A stretch of 64,000 nucleotides of DNA from Undaria pinnatifida (taxonomy: Eukaryota; Sar; Phaeophyceae; Laminariales; Alariaceae), in assembly GCA_012845835.1 (NCBI GenBank), contig JABAKD010000023.1:15000702-15064701 (forward strand). Direction: 5' to 3'. A program made the position numbers and the translations under genes. Numbering within the stretch: the stretch's first letter is position 1; the number at the start of each line of letters is the position of its first letter. The notes beneath the pieces were generated by a model. The model made no database searches, was not told the origin of the DNA, and was given only the letters and a program-made list of their open reading frames with translations. This document shows, one piece after another, positions 23,681 through 33,620 of the stretch.

Positions 23681-23844
23681 AATACGGGGTGACCATAGAA
23701 GTCCGGGTCGCTGGAACAAATTACCCACCGCCGGCTGACCCTCACCAGCCAAACATTCTCACTGTTCTTTTCCACGCCAATTCCCTTCACTACTGCACTC
23801 TGTCACCTTCGAACGCGCACAATAATAATGATAGCGATCCATGA
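23656..23844 (+). pseudogene. Relic of an OTU-protease C-terminal segment
   Basis: The frame reads AAAEIQYGVTIEVRVAG and, after a proline-rich gap, VLFHANSLHYCTLSPSN. This matches the end of the Helitron OTU domain at 46.1-46.6 kb (HIEITAAYHLF...VLYDPITQHYNSL), including the His-Tyr pair that holds the catalytic His. The Asp/Cys-bearing N-terminal half is missing, so the piece cannot be active. It is probably a remnant of a Helitron or a related element. Confidence 0.65.
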
Positions 23845-24407
23845 CTGAAAACTGCTGTTTTTCAATTATATATTTTTTTTTAGTTTAACATAATATCGTC
23901 ATACTACTTAGGGGCTGGGTGCGCCGCTCAGCAGTGTTGACACGGGCTGAACATCCGTGTGCGTTCGTACAGGAAGTGGTTCGCGCTGTGTTTCGGCAGC
24001 GGGTTGTTGCGGGAAAAGAGGCGTTTCAAATCTATATCACTGTTTGCTTTCGTCTTGCATCACCCCCATCCGCTGTGCTCTCATGAGCCCACTCCGAAGG
24101 GAGATCTTGTATCTATTTTATAAATTTCTTACTGTGGTTTCCAATATACTGTATGGTAGGCGGCTTATTTTCTTTTTTCTTTTTTCTCCCCGCCGCTTTA
24201 TTATCGGGAGGAGTACGAATACAGAATATTATTAGTTATCTTACATGTTACTCTTGATACAGTATTCGAGAATAAAAGTCGGCTACTCCCCCCCCCTCTT
24301 CCCCCCCAAAAAAGAAAGAAAAAAAAACTCTATGGGACACGAACTCACGGTTCCAAACTGATACGCTGTCATTCTAACATTTTACAAAAATACTCCGGAG
24401 TATATAT

Positions 24408-24660
24408 TTTCAGGACGTCAGGTGGGAGTTGGACGAATTTCGGGTCAGTACTCATATTTTGAAGCTGCTTGTTGGTACTTGTACTATACTATGTGGGTTA
24501 AATTTTAATGGGAGGGGTCCTATTTTTTTATAATGATAAAAAAAAACACTAGAAAGATGTTAGTATTTTTACTTTAGGTGGGGAATTTTGAAGTAATCTA
24601 ACTTCATATCTATTTTATGAATTTATTTCTGTAGTTTCCACTATATTGCTCTACCATATG
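24408..24660 (+). repeat. Dispersed repeat, copy near 24.5 kb
   Basis: It is a partner of 22546-22760. A 'tatctattttat(a/g)aattt' block near 24605 also recurs near 24110. A tRNA-like minus-strand word (GAGTTCGTGTCCC, near 24340) precedes it. Confidence 0.65.
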
Positions 24661-25500
24661 TATGGTGGATGGTTTGCGGATGGATGGCTTAGTCAGGGTT
24701 GTTGGTACTTGTGGTTAAGTGCGTAAGTAAGTTTCTCTACCTGGGGGTGGTTTTTTTATTTTTTTCCTTATTTTTTTATTTTATTTTATACTATAGTGGC
24801 GGGTTTTGGTGTACATCGGGAGTATGAAGACAGCAGTACGAGTCGTAGTAGTGATCTAATAGATATCATATAAAAGTTTCACCCTAAAGAAATAAAATAA
24901 AATAAACACAAGTTAAATGAATATATATAAATAAAATAAAAAATAAAATCAAGTTAAATAAATCCTTATTATATAATACGCTAAGGTGGTCGTGAAGGTG
25001 GTCGTGACGTTTTGGATCTTTGAAAAATATCTTGGTTAAAACACCCCCCCCAAAAAAGCGGCGACTCCCGAGCTCCACTCGGCCTCAGGCGGCCTCGCGG
25101 TGCCGCCACGTCCCATCCGCACAGCAGCACTACGACATGCCGGCGAAAGAACGGCCGTCGGTGCCCCACCTCGGCGAGGGGGGAGCGTGGAAATCGCCCT
25201 CCCGGGGACGGCTCGCTTGCCCCCCCCCCGCTTTTTCTTCGTCGCTGCCTGCTAATTTTTTTCTTCGAACTCCCAACTATATTGAATTTTCGAATTGCTT
25301 TTTGGCCACTTGGGCCATGGACACAGCCATGGACACGAGACCACAAGCGCGCCTGCGTCAACAGCAATCACACAACACCAGGACCAAACACAGCAGCGTC
25401 CAGCCGTCGCCGCTCGCCGTGCGCAGAATCGGCAACGGGAGCGCTTTTGGCTTGGCCTAACCAGCCCGAGAGCATTGTAACCAACGAATCGGCTGCTGCT
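24661..25500. other. AT-rich stretch, then a GC-rich stretch, no gene assigned
   Basis: 24720-24970 is AT-rich with poly-T and 'aaataaaataaaa' tracts. 25050-25460 is GC-rich and open in several frames on both strands, but no frame shows a known motif and no matching splice chain was found. Confidence 0.4.
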
Positions 25501-25509
25501 CGCCTGTCA

Positions 25510-26220
25510 GGTGTATTGCTCTACGTACTGCTGCATTGCTGTACTGCTGTACTGGGTAGGTTCGTGGGTTCATGTTGGGTGGTGTTCTGCTGTGCTGTAC
25601 GTACTGCTGCACTGCTGTTCTGATGTACGTACTGCTGCACTGCTGTTCTGCTGTATGTAGTAAAGGTTTGGTCGGTGGATGGGTGAAGCGTGCACTGCGT
25701 CGTCCGTGGTGGGTGGGTGGGCCGTTCTGTACGTGGGAGTCTTTTTTTTGCTGTTTCCTGTTTCATAAGAACCAACCAACTAACTGCGCCCCGCGTACCA
25801 GGTGTATACTGCTGTATGTACTGCTGCACAGCTGTTCTGATGTACGTACTGCTGCACTGCTGTTCTGCTGTGCTGTACGTATTGCTGCACTGCTGTTCTG
25901 CTGTATGTAGTAAAGGTTTGGTCGGTGGGTGGGTGAAGGGTGCACTGCGGCGTCCGTGGTGAGTGGGTGTACCGTTCTGTACGTGGAAGTATTTTTTTTG
26001 CTGTTTCCTGTTTCATAAGAACCAACCAACTAACTGCGCCCTGCGTACCAGGTGTATACTGCTGTACGTCCTGCTGCACGGCTGTTCTGATGTACGGACT
26101 GCTGCACTGCTGTTCTGTATGTAGTAAAGGTTTGGTCGGTGGGTGGGTGGAGGGTGCACTGCGTCGTCCGTGGTGGGTGGGTGGGCCGTTCTGTACGTGG
26201 GAGTCTTTTTTGCGTCCTCT
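25510..26220 (+). repeat. Minisatellite, three units of about 240-290 bp
   Basis: Each unit has a CTGCTG-rich spacer (gtactgctgcactgctgttctg), 'tatgtagtaaaggtttggtcggtgg', 'gtgcactgcgtcgtccgtggtgggtggg' and 'cataagaaccaaccaactaactgcgcc'. Units start near 25590, 25830 and 26080. A single inverted copy lies at 18660-18830. Confidence 0.8.
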
Positions 26221-26619
26221 GGGAGATAAACCCTTTTTTTTGTTTCTACAATTTAATACCGGCCTCCCACTGGTGCTTGGGAATACCACCGTCCCCACTG
26301 CTGCACTCCTCTGTCCTTTACTACCGTACGTACTCCTGCTGCCGTGTTATCTTTTTTGTTTTGCAATACTTGCATACAGAGGATGATACCTTTACTACCG
26401 TACGTACGGCGGCATTGTCGTACTGCCCTGTTATTATTTTGTTCTTTTAGTACTTAATACTAAGGATACAGCACCAATTTGTTTTTGTCCGCCATACCGG
26501 CCGGCAACTGGCATATTTCGGGAGTACCACTAGTATATATAAATAAAATAAAAAATAAAATATTCTGTCACCATAATATTTTACATGTAAGAGTCCCACC
26601 CTAAAAAAAACAACGGGAG

Positions 26620-26760
26620 TCGGTGAGCCTCGAACCCACGTTTCTAAATTAAAACGCTGTCACCCTTACATAAACAGTCCCACCCCTGAAAACGGAGTCG
26701 GTGAACCTCGAACCCACGGTTCTAAATTGATACGCTGTCAACCTAACATAGACTTACTTA
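26620..26760 (-). repeat. Two tRNA-like units (B-box bearing), SINE-like
   Basis: On the minus strand both units read GTGGGTTCGAGGYTCACCGACTCC with GTGACAGCGTTTT-type sequence upstream. GGGTTCGAGGC approaches the Pol III B box. A third relative lies near 24335. A clear A box was not found, so these look like degenerate tRNA-derived repeats. Confidence 0.5.
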
Positions 26761-26884
26761 CTAATATATTTCTGCTGAAAGCGCTCGGTTGGTGCATCCC
26801 TGGCATCTCCGAGGTCGGACGGTCCAGTTTACTTGCGGAACGGTCCAGCTTTTGTTTGATTTCTTGCTCCACCTTATCTATTTT

Positions 26885-27301
26885 TGTTACAAATGTATAT
26901 CGATTTTTTCATGGGGGTCACTTTTTTTCCCGATGACACCCAGAGTCGAACCAAAGACCAAGATTATAAGCGGACAGTCTCCAGGTATCTACTAGACCAC
27001 AACGTCACATTGATGTCTATTTTATTTTTACAAACATATATCGACTTTTTTGTGGGGATCACTTTCTTTTTCCGATGACACCCGGATTCGAACCACCGAG
27101 GACCAAGCTTGTAAGCGGACAGTCTATCTACTAGATCACAACGTCACACTGATACCTATTTTATTTTTACAAATAAAATTGATAAATAAATACCAAGTAT
27201 CGATTTTCATGAGGATCATTTTTTTTCCGATGACACCCGGATTCGAACCAGCGAAGGCCAGGATTATAAATGGACAGTCTATCTACTAGACCACAATGTC
27301 A
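26885..27301 (-). repeat. Tandem tRNA-like repeats, three units
   Basis: Minus-strand tRNA-like segments lie at 26931-27008, 27073-27148 and 27228-27301. Unit two has TGGTCTAGTAG (A-box-like) and an exact GGTTCGAATCC B box, plus a possible 7-bp acceptor pairing of TGACGTT with GGTGTCA and a GTCT/AGAC D stem. The anticodon arm does not fold well. Each unit comes with a shared 'atatcgattttt...ggatcac' flank, giving a period of about 145 bp. Two more units lie at 62927-63140. A tRNA-derived SINE family is the likeliest explanation. Confidence 0.65.
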
Positions 27302-27514
27302 GCCGCAGTGGTATCTACCAGTACTATTTGTTTATGTGCAACTTCTACTGTATACCAGCGAAACATAGATGTACCACGCAGCTTGCAAAGTTGGGTTTCA
27401 ACCATTCAATCGGTCGTACTCAGAGCTGACGTTTTTCAATTTTTATATAAAATACAGTTTCCCCTTCGGAGGCGGGGTGACGCAAGCATAAAATTATCAT
27501 TATTGATGGTTCAA

Positions 27515-27600
27515 CTATCCATTATTAGTGTTTAGTGGAAGGAGAGTAGAATAGTGCATGGAATTAGGTTCATATGTGTATGTATAATTGTGATTTTTTT
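27515..27600 (-). pseudogene. OTU-protease tail relic
   Basis: On the minus strand the frame reads YEPNSMHYSTLLPLN, close to the OTU ends at 63.6 kb (HPHSMHYSTLTL) and 46.5 kb. Only the last 25 or so codons remain. As at 63 kb, it lies next to tandem tRNA-like units, so the two loci are probably copies of one larger repeat. Confidence 0.55.
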
Positions 27601-27920
27601 CCCCTTCGGGCGCATATCTTCGTGCTCGCACCTTTGTCCGAAACGTCGGGTGGGGCGGGCACAATTCGACCGTCGGGCTCACGTTGTCGGAGGTTTGGGC
27701 GCGATCCGTGAAGTGTGTCGCGCGTGGCAAGCCTTTTGAAACTTTTTTAGCCTTGGGCACACTTTAGGCAAATCCCTGTGTTTCCGCAACATCCCCAGGG
27801 ATTGAGTTTCTGCATGCCCTATCCTGCACGTAATATTTTGATGCAAACCGCGTTTTTAAAAATACATACTATAGTTTTTCCATGTACTTTTTCGAACGCA
27901 CACTGCGGAGGGTCGTTCCA

Positions 27921-28475
27921 ACGCACACTGTGTCGGGCCCGGGGGGGGGGGTTCGGGGGGGGGCGCGTCGCCCCCCCCCGACACTGCTACTAGCATCCAA
28001 GCACCGTTCGGCTGCCCTGCCAACCCAGTGCTGGTGGTGCATTTTGGGACACACACACGAACACCAACACACTCTACACTGCTAGTAGTAGCTGCTGGTG
28101 AGGGTCCTTCCAACGCACACTGTATCGGGCCCGGGGGGGGGGGGTGGGGGGGGGGCGCGTCGCCCCCCCCCGACACTGCTACTAGCATCCAAGCACCCTT
28201 CGGCTGCCCTGCCAACCCAGTGCTGGTGGTGCATTTTGGGACACACACACGAACACCAACACACTCTACACTGCTAGTAGTAGCTGCTGGTGAGGGTCCT
28301 TCCAACGCACACTGTGTCGGGCCCGGGGGGGGGGGGGTGGGGGGGGGCGCGTCGCCCCCCCCCGACACTGCTACTAGCATCCAAGCACCCTTCGGCTGCC
28401 CTGCCAACTCAGTGCTGGTGGTGCATTTTGGGACACACACACGAACACCAACACACTCTACACTGCTAGTAGTAG
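27921..28475 (+). repeat. Three tandem copies of a 192-bp unit
   Basis: Units start at 27921, 28113 and 28305 ('acgcacactgt'). Each has a G-run of 9-13 bases, a C-run of 8-10 bases, 'gacactgctactagcatccaagcacc' and a CACACACAC word. Long frames across it change with run length and are not believed to be coding. Confidence 0.85.
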
Positions 28476-29450
28476 CATGCAAGCACCCTTCGGCTGGCCT
28501 GCCAACCCAGTGCTGGTGGTGCATGCGCTTGAACGTTTGCGCCTCTGCTGTTCGATCCTGCTACATCACGATGCGGGACAACAAAAAAAAAAAAACACAA
28601 CACACAAACATTTCACTTCGTTGTGCCTTGGGCTGCGGACAAAAAAATCCCTTCCCAAAAAAACCTCCTCGTCCTTACAAAACCATAAAATTCAAACGGC
28701 TGCGATTCAAATCAAACGGCGTGACGAACTACACCCTCGCACGCAAACAACCACCTCGTGGGTGCATTTTGGGACACACACACGAACACCAACACACTCT
28801 ACACTGCTAGTAGTAGCATACAAGCACCCTTCGGCTGGCCTGCCAACCCAGCGCTGGTGGTGCATGCGCTGGAACGTTTGCGCCTCTGCTGTTCGATCCT
28901 GCTACATCACGATGCGGGACAACAAAAAAAAAAACAACACAACACACAAACATTTCACTTCGTTGTGCCCTGGGCTGCGGATAAAAAAATCCCTTCCCAA
29001 AAAACCCTCCTCGTCCTTACAAAACCATGAAATTCGAACGGCTGCGATTCAAATCAAACGGCGCGACGAACTACAACCTGGCACGCAAACAACCAGCTCG
29101 TGGGTGCATTTTGGGACACACACACCAACACCAACACACACTACACTGCTAGTAGTAGCATCCAAGCACCGTTCGGCTGGCCTGCCAACCCAGCGCTGGT
29201 GGTGCATGCGCTGGAACGTTTGCGCCTCTGCTGTTCGGTCGTGCTCGTGCGGGGCATTTGGGACAACGAACACAACACACACCAAAAACATTTCACTTCG
29301 TTGTGCCCTGGGCTGCGGAAAAAAAAATCCCTTCCCAAAAAACCCTCCTCGTCCTTACGAAACAATAAAATTCAAACGGCTGCGATTCAAATCAAACGGC
29401 GCTACGAACTACAACCTGGCACGCAAACACCCTCGCAGCGCACACCGCAC
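28476..29450 (+). repeat. Three tandem copies of a 341-bp unit
   Basis: Units start near 28475, 28816 and 29158. They share the 'aagcacccttcggctggcctgccaaccca' block with the adjacent 192-bp array and add a segment with poly-A, 'catttcacttcgttgtgcc' and 'attcaaacggctgcgattcaaatcaaacggc'. The reading frame shifts between units with the poly-A length, arguing against a protein. Confidence 0.85.
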
Positions 29451-29904
29451 ACCCTCTTTTGCTATCCCTCGTCGGATACACCGCGCTTTTCGGCGTTACG
29501 CTGGAACGTTTGCGCCTCTGCTGTTCGATCCTGCCCTTGCGGTCTGCCGTGTCTGCGAGCGGCGGCGACTGCGTCCTTCAGTTCGGCTGCTGCATACTTT
29601 CTCTCGCTGGTTCCTGTCGCAGCTCACCTCCGCCGCGTGCTGTGGGTGTCTGCTATGAGCCTCTTCGCTCGTTCTAGGCTCCTCCTTCTCTGCGGCTGCG
29701 TGTTCTTCGCCCTCTTCAAACCTTACGGCGTACCACCTCCTCGTGCTGCGGCGGAATCTCCGCACACACACCATGCAGCGGAATGTCCCTACAGCAGAGC
29801 GGTATCTTGACTGGGGAGACCAACTCTTCCGATGCACATTCACAGGGCTCTCTCTGTGTGGTACATACGTGTGTAGCGCAGCAATACTCCTGTGTGTTTG
29901 CGTG

Positions 29905-30640
29905 TGTAGGATACGCGTACGTGTTCGAACCTGCCATATATACTACCTCACCTTCCTCCAGCGCTCCTGCGGTACAAATCCCTTCCATCACATGTGAATG
30001 CGTACGTGTTCGAACCTGCCATACTACCTCACCTTCCTCCAGCGCTCCTGCGGTGCAAATCCCTTCTATCACATGTGAATGCATACGTGTTCGAACCTGC
30101 CATACATACTACCTCACCCTCCAGCGCTCCTGCGGTTCAAATCCCTTCTATCACATGTGAATGCAGGTGTGTACACGGCACTGCTTATACGCTGCGCACT
30201 CAGCATGGTCACAGCAGTGTGTGTGTATGTACAGCGGTGTGAACACAGCTCTCGCTGTGTGTAGCACATAGGCTTCATGTGTAGTAGCGCAGCCGTAGTA
30301 CTCCTGTGTGTTTGCGTGTGTAGGATGCGCGTACGTGTTCGAACCCCTGCCATATATACTACCTCACCTTCCTCCAGCGTTCCTGCGGTACAAATCCCTT
30401 CCATCACCACCTGTCGATGCAGGTGTGTACAGCGGTGTGCACACAGCTCTCGCTGTCTGTGTGTAGTACACATACATGCTTAGACTATGACATATGTATA
30501 GCGCAGCAGTAGTACTCCTGTGTGTTTGCGTATGTAGGATACGCGTACGTGTTCGAACCTGCCACACTACCTCACCCTCCTCCAGCGTTCCTGCGGTACA
30601 AATCCCTTCCATCACCTGTGTATGCATCATCTCCCATGTA
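29905..30640 (+). repeat. Minisatellite with GTTCGAACCTGCC word
   Basis: The word 'tacgtgttcgaacc' occurs near 29917, 30003, 30084, 30331 and 30545, followed each time by 'actacctcacc(ttcc)tccagcg(c/t)tcctgcggt' and 'aaatcccttc(c/t)atcac'. The first three units are about 80 bp apart, the later ones about 215-245 bp. In reverse complement the word contains GGTTCGAAC, reminiscent of a B box. Confidence 0.7.
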
Positions 30641-30803
30641 TGCAGTCTAGACTATGCGTCTCCAGCTACGGCTGTGCGTCCTGTAAAAAGTGTTCGTGTC
30701 TTTCAGCACGTTACATCCTACACGTGCGTACAACGTAACCCATGCGCACTTTGTCATCACACCATGCGGCCTTCCTAGCCAAATTCTGCTGTTCCCTTTA
30801 CAG

Positions 30804-30866
30804 GGGACTAAGTACGAGCATCCCATCGGTGACATTCTCCGCCTCAAAGCGAAAGTCGCCGACTAA
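30804..30866 (+). CDS. Possible terminal exon, 20 codons and TAA
   Basis: A CCCTTTACAG acceptor ends at 30803. The frame reads GTKYEHPIGDILRL and ends at a TAA (30864-30866). A 58-bp minisatellite starts immediately after the stop. No upstream partner exon was found among the repeats before it, so this call is weak. Confidence 0.25.
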   Translation, partial: GTKYEHPIGDILRLKAKVAD

Positions 30867-30870
30867 ACAC

Positions 30871-31225
30871 TCCGCCACTCCCGACGATCGCCAAGTGCCT
30901 TCTCGCGCAGTCAAGTATGACAAAACATTCCGCCACTCCCGACGATCGCCAAGTGCCTTCTCGCGCAGTCCAGTGTGAAAAAACATTCCGCCACTCCCGA
31001 CGATCGCCAAGTGCCTTCTAGCGCAGTCCAGTGTGACAAAACATTCCGCCACTCCCGACGATCTATAAGTGACTTCTCGCGCAGTCAAATGTTGTAAAAC
31101 ATTCCGCCACTCCCGACGATGGCCAAGTGACTTCTCGCGCAGTCAAATGTTGTAACACATTCCGCCACTCCCGACGATCGTCAAGTGCCTTCTCGCGCAG
31201 CGAGCCACCAGTCAAGTGTGACAAA
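30871..31225 (+). repeat. Six copies of a 58-bp minisatellite
   Basis: The unit 'ccgccactcccgacgatcgccaagtgccttctcgcgcagtc...' begins near 30873, 30930, 30988, 31047, 31105 and 31163. Copies differ at a few positions. Frames run through on both strands because the period is near a multiple of three, but there is no sign of a real protein. Confidence 0.9.
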
Positions 31226-31480
31226 ACACTTCTCCACTTAACACCAAAAAGCACTTGGCTAAACATGTATTGTTCCTATTGTTGTGCGTACGTGAGTTTC
31301 ATTTCTGCGGGAGTGGATAATAACATATCCCGGGTTTCTGCGAAAGGCTTTCTTTCTCCTTGATGATGCATTTCCTTTCAAGCGGCACCGTCAGCGCATG
31401 AGGCTCACAACGAAAACCCAAGGCCAAGGATCTCAGACAAGTTCGACACGACCGACGCACCCACACAAGTTTCACCGACC

Positions 31481-31548
31481 ATGAGCGACATGAGCGACGA
31501 GCCTGGGACGTCTTCCAACAACACGCCCCTTGGCGAGAACTGCCCACG
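31481..31548 (+). CDS. Zinc-finger host gene, exon 1 (proposed start)
   Basis: The proposed start is the ATG at 31481 in a good context (ACCATGAGC), giving MSDMSDEPGTSSNN and ending NCP plus a split Arg codon; the donor GTGAGA starts at 31549. The same frame is open back to an acceptor-like AG at 31381-31382, so an upstream exon is possible. With the exons at 32003, 33004, 33129 and 35547 it gives a continuous frame of 256 codons (272 with the cassette at 32626). The Cys-Pro at its end completes a finger motif with the next exon. Confidence 0.55.
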
Positions 31549-32002
31549 GTGAGAGGTATGCGTCATGTGGGGCCCGGTGCCTTTCAATTTTTTCATGTTT
31601 CAGTTTTTCACAGTACCCGAACGACCTGGATCGCTCCTGTGAACAGCACAACGACACAACCCGGCCTAGCTGAGTACACGAACCACCTTCTTCGTCCCTG
31701 CTGCCGTAGGTTCATGCCTATGCGCTTAGGCAGAGCTGTGGGGATGTGGGGTGATGTTGCTGTGTTATGTGCTGCAGTATCTTCCATTTTTTTCATGTTT
31801 TTTCATGCTTCGTTTTTTCACTCTTCGGCTGGAATTTAACGATCGTTTAACATTTGATATTAGCAAATGAACATTACTTACATTTACACCACGTCATGTG
31901 TAATTGTATGTGTCTCAACTTGGGTCATGTTCCTGTGTTGTATTGCCTGTGCTGCTTTGCAAAATTTCACTTCTTTTCAATCATTTCCTTTGTCATTTGA
32001 AG

Positions 32003-32181
32003 GTGTGCCCGCGAACTTCTCCTGCTGAAGAACACCCCCGGTAGGGCAGACTTTCCCGGCTGCCCCGGGTATCCCCTAGAGCGTGCATGGACAGGAATCG
32101 TCCTCTCTTGGACGAAGCCCTGTCACTTCTGCTGCGAACCTCTCGTGGCCGGAAGAACCACCTGGTCGCGTAAGCTGGAGG
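32003..32181 (+). CDS. Zinc-finger host gene, exon 2 (zinc ribbon)
   Basis: The acceptor TTTGAAG ends at 32002 and the donor GTGAGT starts at 32182. Phase is 2 at entry and 1 at exit. Joined to exon 1 it reads CPRCARELLLLKN...FPGCPGYPLE, close to the topoisomerase-type zinc ribbon CPxC-x3-L-...-F-x2-C-x-GYP, although the usual fourth Cys is replaced. A second pair follows, PCHFCCEPLVAG, ending in SRKLE. The exon at 62457-62542 on the minus strand has the same phases (2 and 1) and a C-x2-C in the same place. The protein probably binds zinc; a nucleic-acid role is inference only. Confidence 0.65.
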
Positions 32182-32625
32182 GTGAGTCTGCTGTGTTGTG
32201 TGGGCGTGATGTTTTTCAAGATCGTTTCATGGTCATATTTGTATTAGTACGTACACGACCGGTGGAAATACTCTTCTCATGTATTATCAATTTTGCCGAG
32301 TGACCTCAGTACACGAACAACCTCCATAGCCGCTGCAAGTAACACAGGAACACAACCATTACCCACCTCAGTACACGAACGACGTTTTGCTTCCTGCTGT
32401 AGGGTCATGCAATGCGCTTGCGTGCGTGCATGTCCTGAGCTAGAGCCGTGCTGCTTTGTCATATGTGCTGTGGTGGTCTTCTTTTCTTTTTTTCATATTT
32501 TTGTCTGCAGCTGCAAACGTAAGCATCGTTCCATGTTCATACTATTATACGCGCGATGCTTATGTTTCGGTCAATGGTTGTATAGGTGTGCCCCTGCAAT
32601 GCATACACATGTATTTGCAATTTAG

Positions 32626-32673
32626 CCCACTCAGACGGTGGCGCTCGTGCCCTGCCGACGACGCCATTACTAG
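32626..32673 (+). CDS. Zinc-finger host gene, possible 48-nt cassette exon
   Basis: A 48-nt open segment is framed by GCAATTTAG and GTAAATA. It reads HSDGGARALPTTPLL and is near-identical to the exon at 33004-33052. Being a multiple of three, it can be kept or skipped without changing the frame (phase 1 in and out). It arose with the 32289-33104 tandem duplication. Confidence 0.4.
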   Translation, partial: PTQTVALVPCRRRHY

Positions 32674-33003
32674 GTAAATACGGTAGACTGAGCATGTTCC
32701 GAAACAGACGGTACCACGAATGTACAAATTTTCAATTTTGCCGGGTGAGCTCATTGCACGAACCCACCTCAGTACACGAACAACCTTCTTCCTGCTGTAG
32801 GGTCATGCAATGTGCTTGCGTGCGTTCGTGTCCTGAGCTAAGTGCTGTTTTGTCATGTGTGCTGTGGTGGTTTTCTTTTCCTTTCTTCATCTTTTTTTTC
32901 TGGATCGTTCCGTATTAATGTTATTACACGAACGATGCTGATATTTTCGTCAATGTTTATTGTATCTGTGTGCCCCTGCAATGAATATGTATTTGCAATT
33001 TAG

Positions 33004-33052
33004 CCCACCCAGACGGTGGCGCTCGTGCCCTGCCGACGACGCCATTGTTCGG
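33004..33052 (+). CDS. Zinc-finger host gene, exon 3
   Basis: The 49-nt exon is framed by GCAATTTAG and GTAAGT. It reads HPDGGARALPTTPLF and ends in phase 2. One base longer than its duplicate at 32626, it shifts the phase to match the acceptor at 33128. A second acceptor at 33142 would instead match the phase of the 48-nt copy. Confidence 0.5.
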
Positions 33053-33128
33053 GTAAGTACAGTAGACTGAGCATGTTTCGCAACAGACGCTCCCACGAAT
33101 GTACGAGCCTTCTTCTGTAATGTACCAG

Positions 33129-33333
33129 ACGCCACCACACAGCGGTGTTACGCGGTTACTCCGAGTTAATCGATTATTTTCGCTCCTTTGTTGCGGACGT
33201 GATTCATTTCTCCGGTAAATTCTCCACCACCGGGAAGCCCCTGTACGCCAATTTTCATTTGCGCGAGGACGAGTGCGTCACCAAGATCGATGACGAGACT
33301 CCCGTCAACGCCAAAAACCCCTCCCCATCTGAT
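33129..33333 (+). CDS. Zinc-finger host gene, exon 4
   Basis: The acceptor ACCAG ends at 33128 and the donor GTAATT starts at 33334, exactly where a dispersed repeat begins. The exon reads YSELIDYFRSFVADVI, then FSTTGKPLYANFHL and DDETPVNAKNPSPSD. It has one His and one Cys (FHLREDEC) that might bind metal. It leaves in phase 0, matching exon 5. Family not recognised. Confidence 0.55.
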
Positions 33334-33620
33334 GTAATTTGGGATTTCGGTGTAAGATCTACCCAAACATCTTATTTACCTTGCGTATTTCTACGCGCGA
33401 TCGGAGTATCACACACAGCTTGCAAAGATGAGTTTCGACAAAATCTTCGATCTCAGCTGGAGTGTATTTTATTTTCAAAGGTAAGTTGGGATTTCGCTGT
33501 AAGATGTACCCAAACACTCTGATTTACCTGACAATTTTTATAAGCGCGATCGTAGTATCACACACAGCTTGCAAATATGAGTTTCGACAAAATCTTCGAT
33601 CTCACAGCTGGAGTGTGTGT
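33334..33620 (+). repeat. Two tandem copies of a ~150-bp unit starting with GTAA
   Basis: Units start near 33334 ('gtaatttgggatttcg') and 33482 ('gtaagttgggatttcg'). The first ends in CAAAG just before the second. Each has 'tgtaagatntacccaaaca', 'gcgcgatcg(g/t)agtatcacacacagcttgcaaa' and 'cgacaaaatcttcgatctca'. The second unit doubles as the end of the G-run element copy B. Confidence 0.75.

Larger units (their letters stand above)
32289..33104 (+). repeat. Tandem duplication spanning an exon and its introns
   Basis: Blocks 32289-32722 and 32735-33104 share 'ttttgccg(a/g)gtga', 'tcctgctgtagggtcatgcaatg', the T-rich acceptor region, the small exon and 'agactgagcatgtt'. Each copy keeps its own acceptor and donor. 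The first copy is about 60 bp longer. Confidence 0.8.

Noticed and set aside
28028-29658. Long open frames (up to 393 codons) across 28.0-29.7 kb
   Set aside because: They run through tandem 192-bp and 341-bp repeats, and the reading frame changes between units with the length of poly-A and poly-G runs. No motif is conserved as protein.
29100-29810. Secreted protein with signal peptide (MSLFARSRLLLLCGC)
   Set aside because: The stretch lies in a frame coming from tandem repeats and no homologue or splice context supports it. The hydrophobic run is probably chance.
30798-31266. Frames on both strands with repeated RREWRNV-type or SRHSRRS-type units
   Set aside because: They result from the 58-bp minisatellite being near a multiple of three. 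No flanking exon signals support them.
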